From the NCBI RefSeq assembly GCF_017874615.1, contig NZ_JAGIKV010000002.1:1-64000 (forward strand): DNA of 64,000 nucleotides, written 5' to 3'. The stretch comes from Paenibacillus xylanexedens. Its GTDB lineage: Bacteria; Bacillota; Bacilli; Paenibacillales; Paenibacillaceae. Within the stretch, counting starts at the first letter, position 1. Each line of letters opens with the position of its first letter. The position numbers were made by a program, and so were the translations under genes. Below, piece after piece: positions 22,874 through 31,945 of this stretch. A model generated the notes under the pieces. That model was not told the DNA's origin. It ran no database searches and saw nothing but the letters and a program-made list of their open reading frames with translations.

Positions 22874-25528
22874 TTATTTCGCTTCGTACCAGTTATCACC
22901 AAAGCTGACTTCAGCTTTCAGCGGAACCGACAGTTCCAAAGCTTTTTCCATAACTGAAGGCACTAACTCTTTCATCAGTTCCAATTCATCCGCAGGCACT
23001 TCGAATACAAGTTCATCATGCACCTGAAGCAACATACGGCTCTTCAACTTACGTTCCCGCAGCGCTTCATCCATCTGTACCATGGCCAGCTTGATGATAT
23101 CTGCCGCTGTTCCCTGAATCGGTGTATTCATCGCCGTACGCTCTGCGAAGGAACGCAGATTGAAGTTACTGGCATTAATCTCTGGCAGGTAACGACGTCG
23201 CTCCAACAACGTTTTGACGTAACCATCCTGACGAGCTTCCTTCACAATGTCATCCATATATCGGCGGACACCCTGGAACACTTCAAAATACTGATCAATA
23301 AACTGCGCAGCCTCTTTACGTGTAATGTGCAGGTTCTGTGATAAGCCATAATCACTTATGCCATACACGATACCAAAGTTAACTGCCTTCGCGGAACGAC
23401 GCATATCCCCATCCACATCCTCAGGCTTCACACCGAATACATCCGAAGCTGTCTTTGTATGAATATCCATATCATTGACAAACGCTTCCTTCAAGCGCTC
23501 ATCGTCCGAAATGTGGGCCAGTACTCGCAGTTCAATCTGGGAATAGTCTGCTGCCAAAATGGACCATCCGGGCTCGGAAGGAACAAATACCTTCCGGATT
23601 TTGCGACCTTCTTCCATCCGAATCGGAATGTTCTGCAAGTTCGGGAATTGACTGCTAAGTCGTCCCGTTGCAGCAATGGTCTGACGATAATACGTATGCA
23701 CCTTGCCATCCCGATTGGATATCTCTTTGAGCAATCCTTCCACATAAGTGGATTGCAGCTTGGCAAGCTGACGATATTGCAGAATATGCTTGACCACATC
23801 ATTATAAGGAGCCAATTTCTCCAATACTTCAGCATCTGTGGAATAACCCGTTTTTGTTTTCTTCACCACTGGTAAGCCCAGTCTATCAAATAAAATCTCA
23901 CCCAGTTGCTTTGGTGAATTCAGATTAAATTCCGTTCCTGACAGCTTGTAGATCTCAGCCATCAACCTGCTGATCTGTTCTTCAAACTCACTGCCCAAAG
24001 CCTGTAGATCGGCTGTATTGGCCTTAATGCCCTGTTTCTCCATGTCCGCCAATATGCGTGACAACGGCATCTCCAGTTCATGGAACAGTGAATTCATCTC
24101 ATCGGTTTCCAACACCTGCTCCTGAAGTGGAATAATGGCTGCTACTGCAGCAGCCTTCCGACATAGGAAATCCCCCAGTATTTCTACTTCCGGTACCTTG
24201 TACTTGGCCCCTTTACCCATAACCGTGTCATCCTCTACAAGTGACGGCAAACCATACTTGGTCGTGAGTCCACTAATCGTCTGATTGGATTCCGTTGGAT
24301 CAAGCAAATACGCTGCCAGTTGTACATCAAATGACGCACCAGCGAATTCAATGCCATGTGCATGCAGGGCCAGGTCTACACGATGAAGATCATACCCGCG
24401 CTTGGGCTGGTCTGAATTACCAAGCCATGCCCGCACTGGAGCCGCTGCCTCGGAATGAAGCAATTCGGGAGATATGAACGTATATGTTCCAGCGGAACCT
24501 ACAGCAAGTCCAATCAATTTCGCTTGGTGCGGGTTATCCCCATGTGTCTCCACGTGGAGTACATCAATGGAATCGAGGGAACTGAACAGCTCACTGATGT
24601 TGTCCTCTGTTGCAATGGAGGATTCAACTTCGGCAGCAGGGACCGCTTCCTGTTCAGAACCGATGCTGCCACTGAACGACAGGCGTTCGAGCAAGGATTT
24701 GAATTCCAGCTTGGCCAATGCAGGGCCCGCATTTTCTTCTTTTAATCCAGCGAATTGCATATCCTCCCACGTCTGCTCCAGCGGAACTTCCCGGTGAATC
24801 GTCGCGAGTTGTTTGCTCATCCGGGCATCTTCGGCATGGGCCTCGATCTTTTCTTTCATCTTGCCTTTCAGCTCACTAGTGCCGTTCAGCACATCTTCTA
24901 CCGATCCGAACTGGTGCAGCAGCTTCAACGCTGTTTTCTCTCCAACCCCGGGAATGCCTGGAATGTTATCGGACGCATCGCCCATCAGACCCTTGAGATC
25001 AATAATTTGCAGCGGCGTCAGACCATAACGCTCCTTAATCTGAGCAGGATCATACAGCTCAATATCGGTTACCCCTTTGCGCGTCAGCCCGATATGTACA
25101 TGTTCGGAAGCAAGCTGCAGCATATCTTTGTCACCCGATACAACAAGCACCTGTCTGCCCGCTTCATCTGCGCGTTTGGTTAACGTTCCGATGATGTCAT
25201 CCGCTTCGAATCCAGCGAGCTCAAACTGAGCAATGCCAAGTCCTTTCAGCAGTTCTTTGAGCAAAGGGAATTGCTCTGACAACTCTGGTGGTGTTTTCTC
25301 CCGTCCACCCTTGTATTCCTGATACCCTTCGTGGCGGAACGTGATTTTGCCTGCATCAAATGCAACCATGACATGTGTAGGCTTATGCTCTTCAAGCAAT
25401 CTCAGCAGCATCGTAGTGAAGCCATATACCGCATTGGTATGCAGACCTTTTGAGTTGGTCAGAGGCGGCATTGCAAAAAACGCCCTGTAAATAATGCTAT
25501 TTCCATCTATGAGAATAAACTTGTCCAT
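22874..25528 (-). CDS. polA: DNA polymerase I
   Basis: An 884-aa repair and Okazaki-fragment polymerase. The 5'-3' exonuclease domain is residues 1-290 (LIDGNSIIYRAFF at the start, and GDKDMLQLASEHV, then GLMGDASDNIPGIPGVGEKT). The middle 3'-5' exonuclease-like domain lacks clear DEDD acidic residues, as in other Bacillota PolA. The polymerase domain starts near 480; motif A is AADYSQIELRVLAHI near 658, the O-helix KAVNFGIVYG is near 715, and motif C is QVHDELVFEVP near 838. It is followed by mutM after about 115 bp. Confidence 0.97.
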   Translation of the reverse strand: MDKFILIDGNSIIYRAFFAMPPLTNSKGLHTNAVYGFTTMLLRLLEEHKPTHVMVAFDAGKITFRHEGYQEYKGGREKTPPELSEQFPLLKELLKGLGIAQFELAGFEADDIIGTLTKRADEAGRQVLVVSGDKDMLQLASEHVHIGLTRKGVTDIELYDPAQIKERYGLTPLQIIDLKGLMGDASDNIPGIPGVGEKTALKLLHQFGSVEDVLNGTSELKGKMKEKIEAHAEDARMSKQLATIHREVPLEQTWEDMQFAGLKEENAGPALAKLEFKSLLERLSFSGSIGSEQEAVPAAEVESSIATEDNISELFSSLDSIDVLHVETHGDNPHQAKLIGLAVGSAGTYTFISPELLHSEAAAPVRAWLGNSDQPKRGYDLHRVDLALHAHGIEFAGASFDVQLAAYLLDPTESNQTISGLTTKYGLPSLVEDDTVMGKGAKYKVPEVEILGDFLCRKAAAVAAIIPLQEQVLETDEMNSLFHELEMPLSRILADMEKQGIKANTADLQALGSEFEEQISRLMAEIYKLSGTEFNLNSPKQLGEILFDRLGLPVVKKTKTGYSTDAEVLEKLAPYNDVVKHILQYRQLAKLQSTYVEGLLKEISNRDGKVHTYYRQTIAATGRLSSQFPNLQNIPIRMEEGRKIRKVFVPSEPGWSILAADYSQIELRVLAHISDDERLKEAFVNDMDIHTKTASDVFGVKPEDVDGDMRRSAKAVNFGIVYGISDYGLSQNLHITRKEAAQFIDQYFEVFQGVRRYMDDIVKEARQDGYVKTLLERRRYLPEINASNFNLRSFAERTAMNTPIQGTAADIIKLAMVQMDEALRERKLKSRMLLQVHDELVFEVPADELELMKELVPSVMEKALELSVPLKAEVSFGDNWYEAK

Positions 25529-25760
25529 TCCAGCACCTCGCGTATTATATGGTCAACCTCTTCAGATTACATCTACTCTCATGATACCATACCCACCTGT
25601 CACATCAAAAAGAATAGCCTCTTTCACTTCACATTTAATCACAAAAAGAACCTTCTCCACAGACAGCTGTACACAGCCTACCTGAGAGAAAGTCCTTTTC
25701 CATTCATATGATTGCATTACTTAATCAGTACTGATTCCCCAATTCCAAAGCAATGCTCTT

Positions 25761-26420
25761 CTATTGATTCAGATCCGGACGTTTACCTGTCACCAGGTAT
25801 ACCGTGCTCTCACCAATGTTGGTTGCATGATCGCCAATCCGTTCAATGTAACGTCCAACCATCATCAGCAGCATAGCCTGAGAAGCCTGATTAGGATGCT
25901 CTGACATTAACGTGTAGAGATCACTGATCATGTGGCTGTACAGTTGATCGACCTGATCGTCTGTCTGAGCCATTTTGTAGGCCAGGTCTGTGTTTTCTTT
26001 CAGGAAAGATTCGATGGATTCATCAATCATGGATTTCACGATTTCTGCCATTTGCGGGATATCCACCAAAGGTTTAATTAGCTTCTGTCCATCCATACGG
26101 AGTGTCACCTTCGCCACGTCGAGCGCAAGATCTCCCATACGCTCCAGATCACTGGAGATTTTGAATGCCACGATAATACGTCTGAGATCCTTTGCCACCG
26201 GCTGTTGTGTGATGATCAGTTTGGAGCCAAGTTCCATAATTTTGTCTTCAAGGGCATTCAGATTCGCATCATTCTTGATGATGACCTGAGCTTTCTCCGC
26301 GTTCATCGTTTGTAAACTCTCAATAGCACCATCCAATGCTGCTCCTACATGTTCACCCATTTGTTTGAGCAAGGTACGCAGCTCTTCAAGCTCCTGATCA
26401 AATTCTTTTCTGCGAATCAT
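25761..26420 (-). CDS. phoU: phosphate transport regulator PhoU
   Basis: A 219-aa protein. I chose ATG 26420 (MIRRKEFDQELEEL) because AAGGAGG lies at the right distance. Two repeats of a three-helix bundle carry the PhoU motifs EDKIMELGSKLI and RRIIVAFKISSDLERMGDLA near 90, and RYIERIGDHATNIGE near 195, which bind metal clusters. PhoU links the Pst transporter to the PhoR kinase and damps phosphate uptake. It lies 63 bp after pstB in the same direction, so the two likely form an operon. Confidence 0.94.
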   Translation of the reverse strand: MIRRKEFDQELEELRTLLKQMGEHVGAALDGAIESLQTMNAEKAQVIIKNDANLNALEDKIMELGSKLIITQQPVAKDLRRIIVAFKISSDLERMGDLALDVAKVTLRMDGQKLIKPLVDIPQMAEIVKSMIDESIESFLKENTDLAYKMAQTDDQVDQLYSHMISDLYTLMSEHPNQASQAMLLMMVGRYIERIGDHATNIGESTVYLVTGKRPDLNQ

Positions 26421-26483
26421 AGATTTCATGTCCTCCTTATCCATCATCTCCGGGTATGCCGGGATCATTCCAATTCAGCTCGC

Positions 26484-27239
26484 TTAACCGAACCTTCCAG
26501 ATATATAATCCTCGGTCCGGGAATCTTGCGGTGTGGAGAATAACGTCTCCGTATCAGCTGCCTCCACCACTTCACCATTCAGGAAAAATACCGTGCGTCC
26601 AGATACCCGTGCCGCCTGGTGCATATTGTGGGTAACCATAACGATCGTGTACTTGTGATGCAATTCTTTCACCAGCTCCTCAATCTTCAATGTGGAGATC
26701 GGGTCGAGTGCAGACGTTGCTTCATCCATCAGCAGAACGTCAGGCTGTACAGCCAGCGCCCGTGCAATACAGAGACGCTGTTGTTGTCCGCCAGACAAAC
26801 TAAGTGCCGACTTTTTCAATACATCCTTCACTTCATCCCATAGGGCAGCATGGACAAGACTTTGTTCCACCAACTGATCCAGTTCAGCCTTTTGGGTTAC
26901 CCCGTGCAAGCGCGGTCCATAAGCCACGTTATCGTATATGGATTTTGGAAAAGGATTCGGTTGTTGGAACACCATGCCAACTCGTTTGCGCAGTGTCTCC
27001 ACTTCAATCTCATTACTGTAAATGTCAGAGCCACTCAGCATAACCTGGCCTTCCACACGAACACCCGGAATCATGTCATTCATCCGGTTTAACGTGCGAA
27101 GCAATGTCGATTTACCACAACCTGACGGCCCGATGAACGCAGTAACGGTTTTTTCCGGCAGATCCATCGATATATTTTTAAGCGCGTGATGCGTATCATA
27201 ATATAAATTAAGATTTTCAATGTGAATGAGGTCCTTCAT
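26484..27239 (-). CDS. pstB: phosphate ABC transporter ATP-binding protein
   Basis: A 251-aa ABC ATPase. Walker A is GPSGCGKST near 33-41, the Q-loop [20 protein letters not shown] near 90 with the FPKS typical of PstB, signature [15 protein letters not shown] near 148, and Walker [14 protein letters not shown] near 169. It drives phosphate import. pstS, pstC and pstA are not in the window, so pstB-phoU stands apart from its permease genes, or they lie elsewhere. A PhoP-box-like array begins 112 bp upstream. Confidence 0.95.
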   Translation of the reverse strand: MKDLIHIENLNLYYDTHHALKNISMDLPEKTVTAFIGPSGCGKSTLLRTLNRMNDMIPGVRVEGQVMLSGSDIYSNEIEVETLRKRVGMVFQQPNPFPKSIYDNVAYGPRLHGVTQKAELDQLVEQSLVHAALWDEVKDVLKKSALSLSGGQQQRLCIARALAVQPDVLLMDEATSALDPISTLKIEELVKELHHKYTIVMVTHNMHQAARVSGRTVFFLNGEVVEAADTETLFSTPQDSRTEDYISGRFG

Positions 27240-27350
27240 GGATGTTCACTTCTCCTTCGCTGCAGGGACACGAAAACTCCCTTTACGTTGAGACCGATAC
27301 TGATAATCTTTCATCGCTGCTCGGCCATCTTTAATATCCTACCCTTTCAT

Positions 27351-27389
27351 TGTAAAAACAGTATCACTTTCATGTTAACGGAATGTAAA
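27351..27389 (-). promoter_or_regulatory. PhoP box upstream of pstB
   Basis: On the minus strand TTTACA, TTAACA, GTGATA and TTTACA occur at exact 11-bp steps. The consensus for PhoP~P binding is TT(A/C)ACA repeats with 5-bp spacers. Three of four units fit well. Confidence 0.75.
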
Positions 27390-27466
27390 AAAGACATCCT
27401 TAACCTTCATGATCTGCTTGATGGATCAATCTGATTCCTGATGTCTGCCTTATTGACTACTTTATA

Positions 27467-28648
27467 TTACTCACTATTCGAAACCATCTCATCCAGCTTC
27501 GTCCGAATGTGCTCAGCAACTTCTCCAGCTTTTCCGCCTTCCATGGCGATCTCCTCTGCTATACGAGACAAATCTCTCACCGCACTGTTCAGTTGTCGGA
27601 ACGTTGCTCCCCCTGCGGTGACATGCACCGAACTGTCGTCAATCTCCGCTCCGCTTGCCTTAACCAGTTCAACAGTCTGAAGGGTCAATCCACCAATATT
27701 CTCTAGCAATGAAGACATGTTCCCCGCAACCTCGCGGGTCTGTTTTGCGAGCGCTCGGATCTCACCTGCAACAATCTGAAAACCTCGTCCATATTCACCG
27801 GCATGAGCTGCTTCGATGGAAGCATTCAGGGCGAGGAGACCACTCTGATCTGCCAGGGAGCGAATGGAATGTGCCATGCCTGAGCCTGTTTTGATCGAAT
27901 TCAGCATGTGATCCGCATGTTGTCCTTGACTCTCCATATGCTGATGTACCTGGTTATAGGAAGCATCAACGTGCTTCAAACTCTCTTCGCCCTGCTTGGA
28001 CAATGCCATGATCTCACGGGCCTCATGAACGGTCTGATTCGCTGCATTCACCAGCTTGGTGACCGCATTATTGATTCTGGATATCTCCTGTCTGCTCTCG
28101 GTTACTGTACGTATGCGCTCTTCCGTAACAGCCTGTTGCAATCTGCGAGATAGCGACATTACGTCACGCATCGTCAGCACACCAAGCAGTCTGCCTTGGT
28201 CCGTAACCAGCAGACAATCGTAAAAATGCTGTTCATCCCGTCCAAGTGCGATATCAATAATCGTTGAGGCTTCCATATGAATATCTGCTATGACCGGAGA
28301 TGTATTCACTACTTGTATGACCGGCTTACGGTAGAATAGATCTGCGGCAAAACGGCCATTTAACATCCGATATAACGTCTCTCGCATTAACAATCCAGTA
28401 GGTTTCATCTGCTCATCACACAATACAATACATGGGTGCTCCTGATCCTGATTCATCATCGTCGCAGCTTCTCCACAGGTCGTATGGACCCCCGCGACAG
28501 GTACCTGACGATAATGGTCATGCAAATGGATTACAGGTTCTTCAGCAACAACCGTTTCTTCACTCTGCTTCATTTCAGATGTTGTTAATTCTTCATTATG
28601 TAAAACAACATGAGGCTGGTCAGGTTTCACTTCGAGCAACATGGGCAT
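27467..28648 (-). CDS. CBS-domain / methyl-accepting chemotaxis-like signalling protein
   Basis: A 393-aa protein. I prefer ATG 28648 (MPMLLEVKPDQPHVV), with GGAG 11 bases upstream. Residues about 70-190 hold a CBS-type pair (CIVLCDEQMKPTGLLMRETL..., CLLVTDQGRLLGVLTMRDVM). The C-terminal half is a methyl-accepting signalling helix pair with the hairpin tip SLADQSGLLALNASIEAAHA and EYGRGFQIVAGEIRALAKQT. No membrane span is seen, so it is a cytoplasmic receptor-like protein. It lies between phoP and pstB with its own PhoP-box-like repeats. A role in phosphate-starvation behaviour is inferred. Confidence 0.82.
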   Translation of the reverse strand: MPMLLEVKPDQPHVVLHNEELTTSEMKQSEETVVAEEPVIHLHDHYRQVPVAGVHTTCGEAATMMNQDQEHPCIVLCDEQMKPTGLLMRETLYRMLNGRFAADLFYRKPVIQVVNTSPVIADIHMEASTIIDIALGRDEQHFYDCLLVTDQGRLLGVLTMRDVMSLSRRLQQAVTEERIRTVTESRQEISRINNAVTKLVNAANQTVHEAREIMALSKQGEESLKHVDASYNQVHQHMESQGQHADHMLNSIKTGSGMAHSIRSLADQSGLLALNASIEAAHAGEYGRGFQIVAGEIRALAKQTREVAGNMSSLLENIGGLTLQTVELVKASGAEIDDSSVHVTAGGATFRQLNSAVRDLSRIAEEIAMEGGKAGEVAEHIRTKLDEMVSNSE

Positions 28649-28741
28649 AAATGCGCAATCTCCTTTACGTAATACCTCCATCTTGAGGTGGGTTATGTAG
28701 GTACAAAGTATCACTCAGATAAGTCCATGCTACTCCCTCTA

Positions 28742-28780
28742 CGTAAAGAAAAATCTTCCTTTATGTTAAATGAACGTAAA
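28742..28780 (-). promoter_or_regulatory. PhoP-box-like repeats upstream of the CBS/chemoreceptor-like gene
   Basis: On the minus strand TTTACG (28780-28775), TTAACA (28769-28764), a degenerate third unit and TTTACG (28747-28742) stand at 11-bp steps, the same layout as before pstB. Confidence 0.65.
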
Positions 28781-28800
28781 ATAAAACTCCCCGATCATTG

Positions 28801-29529
28801 CTAACTTGAATGATGGGGAGTTTTTCTTTTGACAACCAATTTATAACCTACACCACGAATGGAATCAATGTGAACCGATTCCGGGTCCAGCTCCAGCTTT
28901 TTACGTAATGAACTGACGTGAACATCCACGGTTCGTTGACCTCCGATATAATCAAAGCCCCACACAGCGTTCATCAGATCATCCCTTGTCAGTACCACAC
29001 CCGGCTTTTTAGCCAAATATAGAAGTACTTCGAACTCTTTCGGACGCAGACTGATGGATTGTCCACCGAGTGTCACTTCATACTTCAGAGGATAGATCTC
29101 CAGCTCTCCCAAAATAATTCGTGAACCATCCTTGTCCTCAGGCTGTGGTAAATCTTCACCATTGGAATAACGTCTTAATACCGCATCCACTCTGGCTAAT
29201 AACTCAGATACACCAAATGGTTTGGTAATATAATCATCGGCACCCGACTTCAGACCCTGTACAACCTCGGCTTCACCGGTCTTCGCCGTCAGAATGATAA
29301 CTGGTGTACTGACACCCTGAATTCTTAACTTGTTCAGAATGTCCAGACCATTCATGCCCGGAAGCATCAGATCCAGCAAAATGAGATCAAATTCCTGGGA
29401 CAAGGCCCGATCATATCCTGCAGATCCGTGATCCTCTGCCGTAACATCGTAACCTTCCTGTGTCAGGTTATACGTGAGTAATCTTGATAATGTAGGTTCA
29501 TCTTCAATAACTAGTAAACGCTGTGCCAT
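28801..29529 (-). CDS. phoP: phosphate response regulator PhoP
   Basis: A 242-aa OmpR-type regulator. ATG 29529 (MAQRLLVIEDEPTL) was chosen for its GAAGGGG. The receiver has DE near 11, phospho-acceptor Asp in LILLDLMLPG near 53, and Lys in YITKPFG near 104. The winged-helix DNA-binding domain is residues 145-235 (SLRPKEFEVLLYLAKKPG and IDSIRGVGYKL). PhoP~P activates phosphate-starvation genes. A PhoP-box-like pair lies upstream, suggesting autoregulation. The kinase gene is upstream rather than downstream. Confidence 0.9.
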   Translation of the reverse strand: MAQRLLVIEDEPTLSRLLTYNLTQEGYDVTAEDHGSAGYDRALSQEFDLILLDLMLPGMNGLDILNKLRIQGVSTPVIILTAKTGEAEVVQGLKSGADDYITKPFGVSELLARVDAVLRRYSNGEDLPQPEDKDGSRIILGELEIYPLKYEVTLGGQSISLRPKEFEVLLYLAKKPGVVLTRDDLMNAVWGFDYIGGQRTVDVHVSSLRKKLELDPESVHIDSIRGVGYKLVVKRKTPHHSS

Positions 29530-29593
29530 GATACCCCTTCTCTCTTCATAGGTTGTCTGTTGCCACAACACTTTTTCTATCATAGCACTAATT

Positions 29594-29610
29594 TGTTAAC
29601 GCGGTGTAAA
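29594..29610 (-). promoter_or_regulatory. PhoP-box-like repeats upstream of phoP
   Basis: On the minus strand TTTACA (29610-29605) and TTAACA (29599-29594) are 11 bp apart. They lie in the 116-bp gap between phoR and phoP. Confidence 0.65.
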
Positions 29611-29645
29611 ACAATACAACCTTTTTACATTTTGATACCCGATGC

Positions 29646-31466
29646 CTACATCTCTTCGTCTTGAATGAATGGAAGAATCACACGGAACGTTGTCCCCATG
29701 CCCAGTTCACTCTCTACAGACAATTTGCCATGATGCAGTTCCACCAGATGTTTAACGATGGAAAGTCCAAGGCCTGTGCCCCCTGAATTACGAGATCTGC
29801 CTTTATCAACACGATAGAATCGTTCGAAGATTCGCGGCAAATCTTTTTTCGGTATGCCAATTCCTGTATCTGACACCGCAAAGACAACTTCATCATCATT
29901 ATCCATCGTCACCTGTAACTTCACTCGTCCACCATCGGGGGTATAGTTGATGCCGTTGGATAACAGATTGATGAAAATCTGCTTCATCTTGTCCTCATCC
30001 GCTTCAATGTACAGTTCCTCCGGAACATGCATTTCCAGACGAATTTGCTTTTTCTCCGCCACCTTGGACAAGGTGCCCAACACCATTTCGAAGAAAGAGT
30101 GTACATGCACAGGTGAGCATTGCAGCGGTGCGCGTTTCGATTCAATTTTGGATAACTCCAGAATATCCCCAATTAATCGGTTAAGTCGATCTCCTTCATC
30201 ATAGATGATTTTCAGGAATGATCGCTCTGTCTCCTTATCCTGTACCCCGCCGCTGAGCAACGTTTCGGCAAACCCTTTGACCGCAGCGACTGGTGTCTTG
30301 AGCTCATGAGAGACATTTGCAACAAACTCACTGCGCATGGACTCCAATCGGCGAATCGCCGTCACGTCCTGCAACAGGAACAACATGCCTCGATACCCGC
30401 CATCATCTTCGGACATCGGTACTCCATCAATACGGATCAGTTTTTCCTCCGGGTTGAACACACTTACTTCTTCATGCATCCGTTCTTTCAGTGCAACACT
30501 CTCTTCAATGGTACGTGTTAATTCGTAGTGTCTTTTCAATTCAGTATAAGGCTTACTCGTAACCTTTCCTGCCTGAATACCAAGCATACGCTCCGCTTCC
30601 CGATTGACCAGTGCAATGGATTGCCCTGCGTCGATCATGACAATACCTCCGGTCATGTTCGCGAGGACACTCTGTAACAACGCTTCATTGTCACGGATCG
30701 TCTTCAGCTGGGACTGCAAGCTGTCTGCCATTCCATTTATCGCAAGCCCCAGCTGTCCGATCTCATCTCTACGCGTTACATCAACTCTGGCATCGTATTC
30801 CAGCTTGGTGATCCGATGAGCCACTTTTGTAATATGCTCAATCGGGGAGGTTAATCCACGTGCAACCCGATAACTGACAAATGCGACAATTAAGAACAAT
30901 AATCCAAGTGCAGCAAACATAATCATCCAACCACGCTGAAGCCCTTGATCCACAGCCTGTAGACTCATGGATAGACGAATATAACCATCAAATTTGCCGC
31001 TAGGGATTTCAATCATGTCGCTTTGATCCGAATTCACAGGTAGTGCTACATACAGCATGTCTTGTCCCAATGTCTCACTGTAACGTATGGATTGGCCGTA
31101 TCCATCTCCGACGGCACCCTTAATCTCCTCACGGTTCAGGTGATTATCCATGGATGCCGGATCACTCTCGGAATCTCCAATGACCATGCCGTCTTTATTG
31201 ATGAAGGTTACCCGGGAATCCGTCAGACGATCCAATTCCAGCGCCCGATCTGAATAATATTTTCGTGTGGCTTCCGAGGTTGGATCGCTTGCATCATGAA
31301 ACGGGAATGTAGCTTTGAGCAGATTAATCTCGCGCACCATCGTTTGCTCCAGTGCGGTAGTATGCGTAGTTTTAAACACTCTGCCCATCGTATATCCAGC
31401 CACAATGACGGATACGCCGATCAGCACCATCATAATGATGGCAAGGCGAATTCGGAACGGTCTCAT
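29646..31466 (-). CDS. phoR: sensor histidine kinase PhoR
   Basis: A 606-aa kinase. Spans near residues 8-28 and 180-202 flank an extracytoplasmic domain. A HAMP linker is near 205-255 (ARGLTSPIEHITKVAHRITK), a PAS domain near 265-360 (GGIVMIDAGQSIALVNREAE), and HisKA near 385 with VANVSHELKTPVAAVKG (phospho-His). The ATPase domain has N box NLLSNGINYTPDGGR, DTGIGIPKKDLPRIFERFYR and GGTGLGLSIVKHLVELH. The PhoR name rests on the neighbouring phoP and PhoP boxes. ResE or WalK would look similar. It precedes phoP, opposite to the B. subtilis phoP-phoR order. Confidence 0.85.
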   Translation of the reverse strand: MRPFRIRLAIIMMVLIGVSVIVAGYTMGRVFKTTHTTALEQTMVREINLLKATFPFHDASDPTSEATRKYYSDRALELDRLTDSRVTFINKDGMVIGDSESDPASMDNHLNREEIKGAVGDGYGQSIRYSETLGQDMLYVALPVNSDQSDMIEIPSGKFDGYIRLSMSLQAVDQGLQRGWMIMFAALGLLFLIVAFVSYRVARGLTSPIEHITKVAHRITKLEYDARVDVTRRDEIGQLGLAINGMADSLQSQLKTIRDNEALLQSVLANMTGGIVMIDAGQSIALVNREAERMLGIQAGKVTSKPYTELKRHYELTRTIEESVALKERMHEEVSVFNPEEKLIRIDGVPMSEDDGGYRGMLFLLQDVTAIRRLESMRSEFVANVSHELKTPVAAVKGFAETLLSGGVQDKETERSFLKIIYDEGDRLNRLIGDILELSKIESKRAPLQCSPVHVHSFFEMVLGTLSKVAEKKQIRLEMHVPEELYIEADEDKMKQIFINLLSNGINYTPDGGRVKLQVTMDNDDEVVFAVSDTGIGIPKKDLPRIFERFYRVDKGRSRNSGGTGLGLSIVKHLVELHHGKLSVESELGMGTTFRVILPFIQDEEM

Positions 31467-31509
31467 CTATCTCTTCCTTTATGTTCAGATTAATATCTAA
31501 TGAATTGCT

Positions 31510-31645
31510 CTACATTGAATCCAGTTCAATTCGGTCCCCACGGGTACCCGGATTGGAAATCACGAGAAACTCCACTTCTTCGTCGCTCTGATTCATCATC
31601 GCACTGTGCATCCCATATATAATGTGCTGCATTCTGTTTGCTCAT
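31510..31645 (-). pseudogene. cupin gene with internal deletion
   Basis: From ATG 31645 the frame reads SKQNAAHYIWDAQCD, the start of small cupin proteins of Bacillota. It is joined directly, in a different frame, to MMNQSDEEVEFLVISNPGTR and GDRIELDSM with TAG at 31510, the usual cupin C-terminus. The metal-binding beta-barrel between the two (about 60-70 residues) is gone, so a deletion left only the ends. Confidence 0.55.
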
Positions 31646-31860
31646 TGTGATATGACTTGCCCCTCCGAGTATAATTGCTCGATCTATCATATCACAGATT
31701 AGGGAGCTTCCAATCTTTTCAGTCAGTACTTTGCAATATGCTATTCAACTGAGATCAGACATGGCTATTAATAAATTATCATAGTTGTATCAACAGAGAT
31801 GCCGACTTTTGTAAACAGGTGCTAAACCGCATTTTGGCTTACATATCCACCTGATATAAA
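31646..31860. other. intergenic, nothing recognised
   Basis: AT-rich region between the cupin remnant and the SDR terminator. No gene, and no clear promoter or repeat, was found on either strand. Confidence 0.4.
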
Positions 31861-31903
31861 AAAAGACGCACCGCTCAGCCATGCTGAAAACGATACGCCT
31901 CTC
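31861..31903 (-). terminator. terminator of the SDR gene
   Basis: An imperfect stem (GTATCGTTTTCAGC with GCTGAGCGGTGC) is followed on the minus strand by TCTTTTTTT. Confidence 0.6.
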
Positions 31904-31945
31904 TATATAATCAATCCTATCCTGAGTCTAAACGTTCATTACGTA

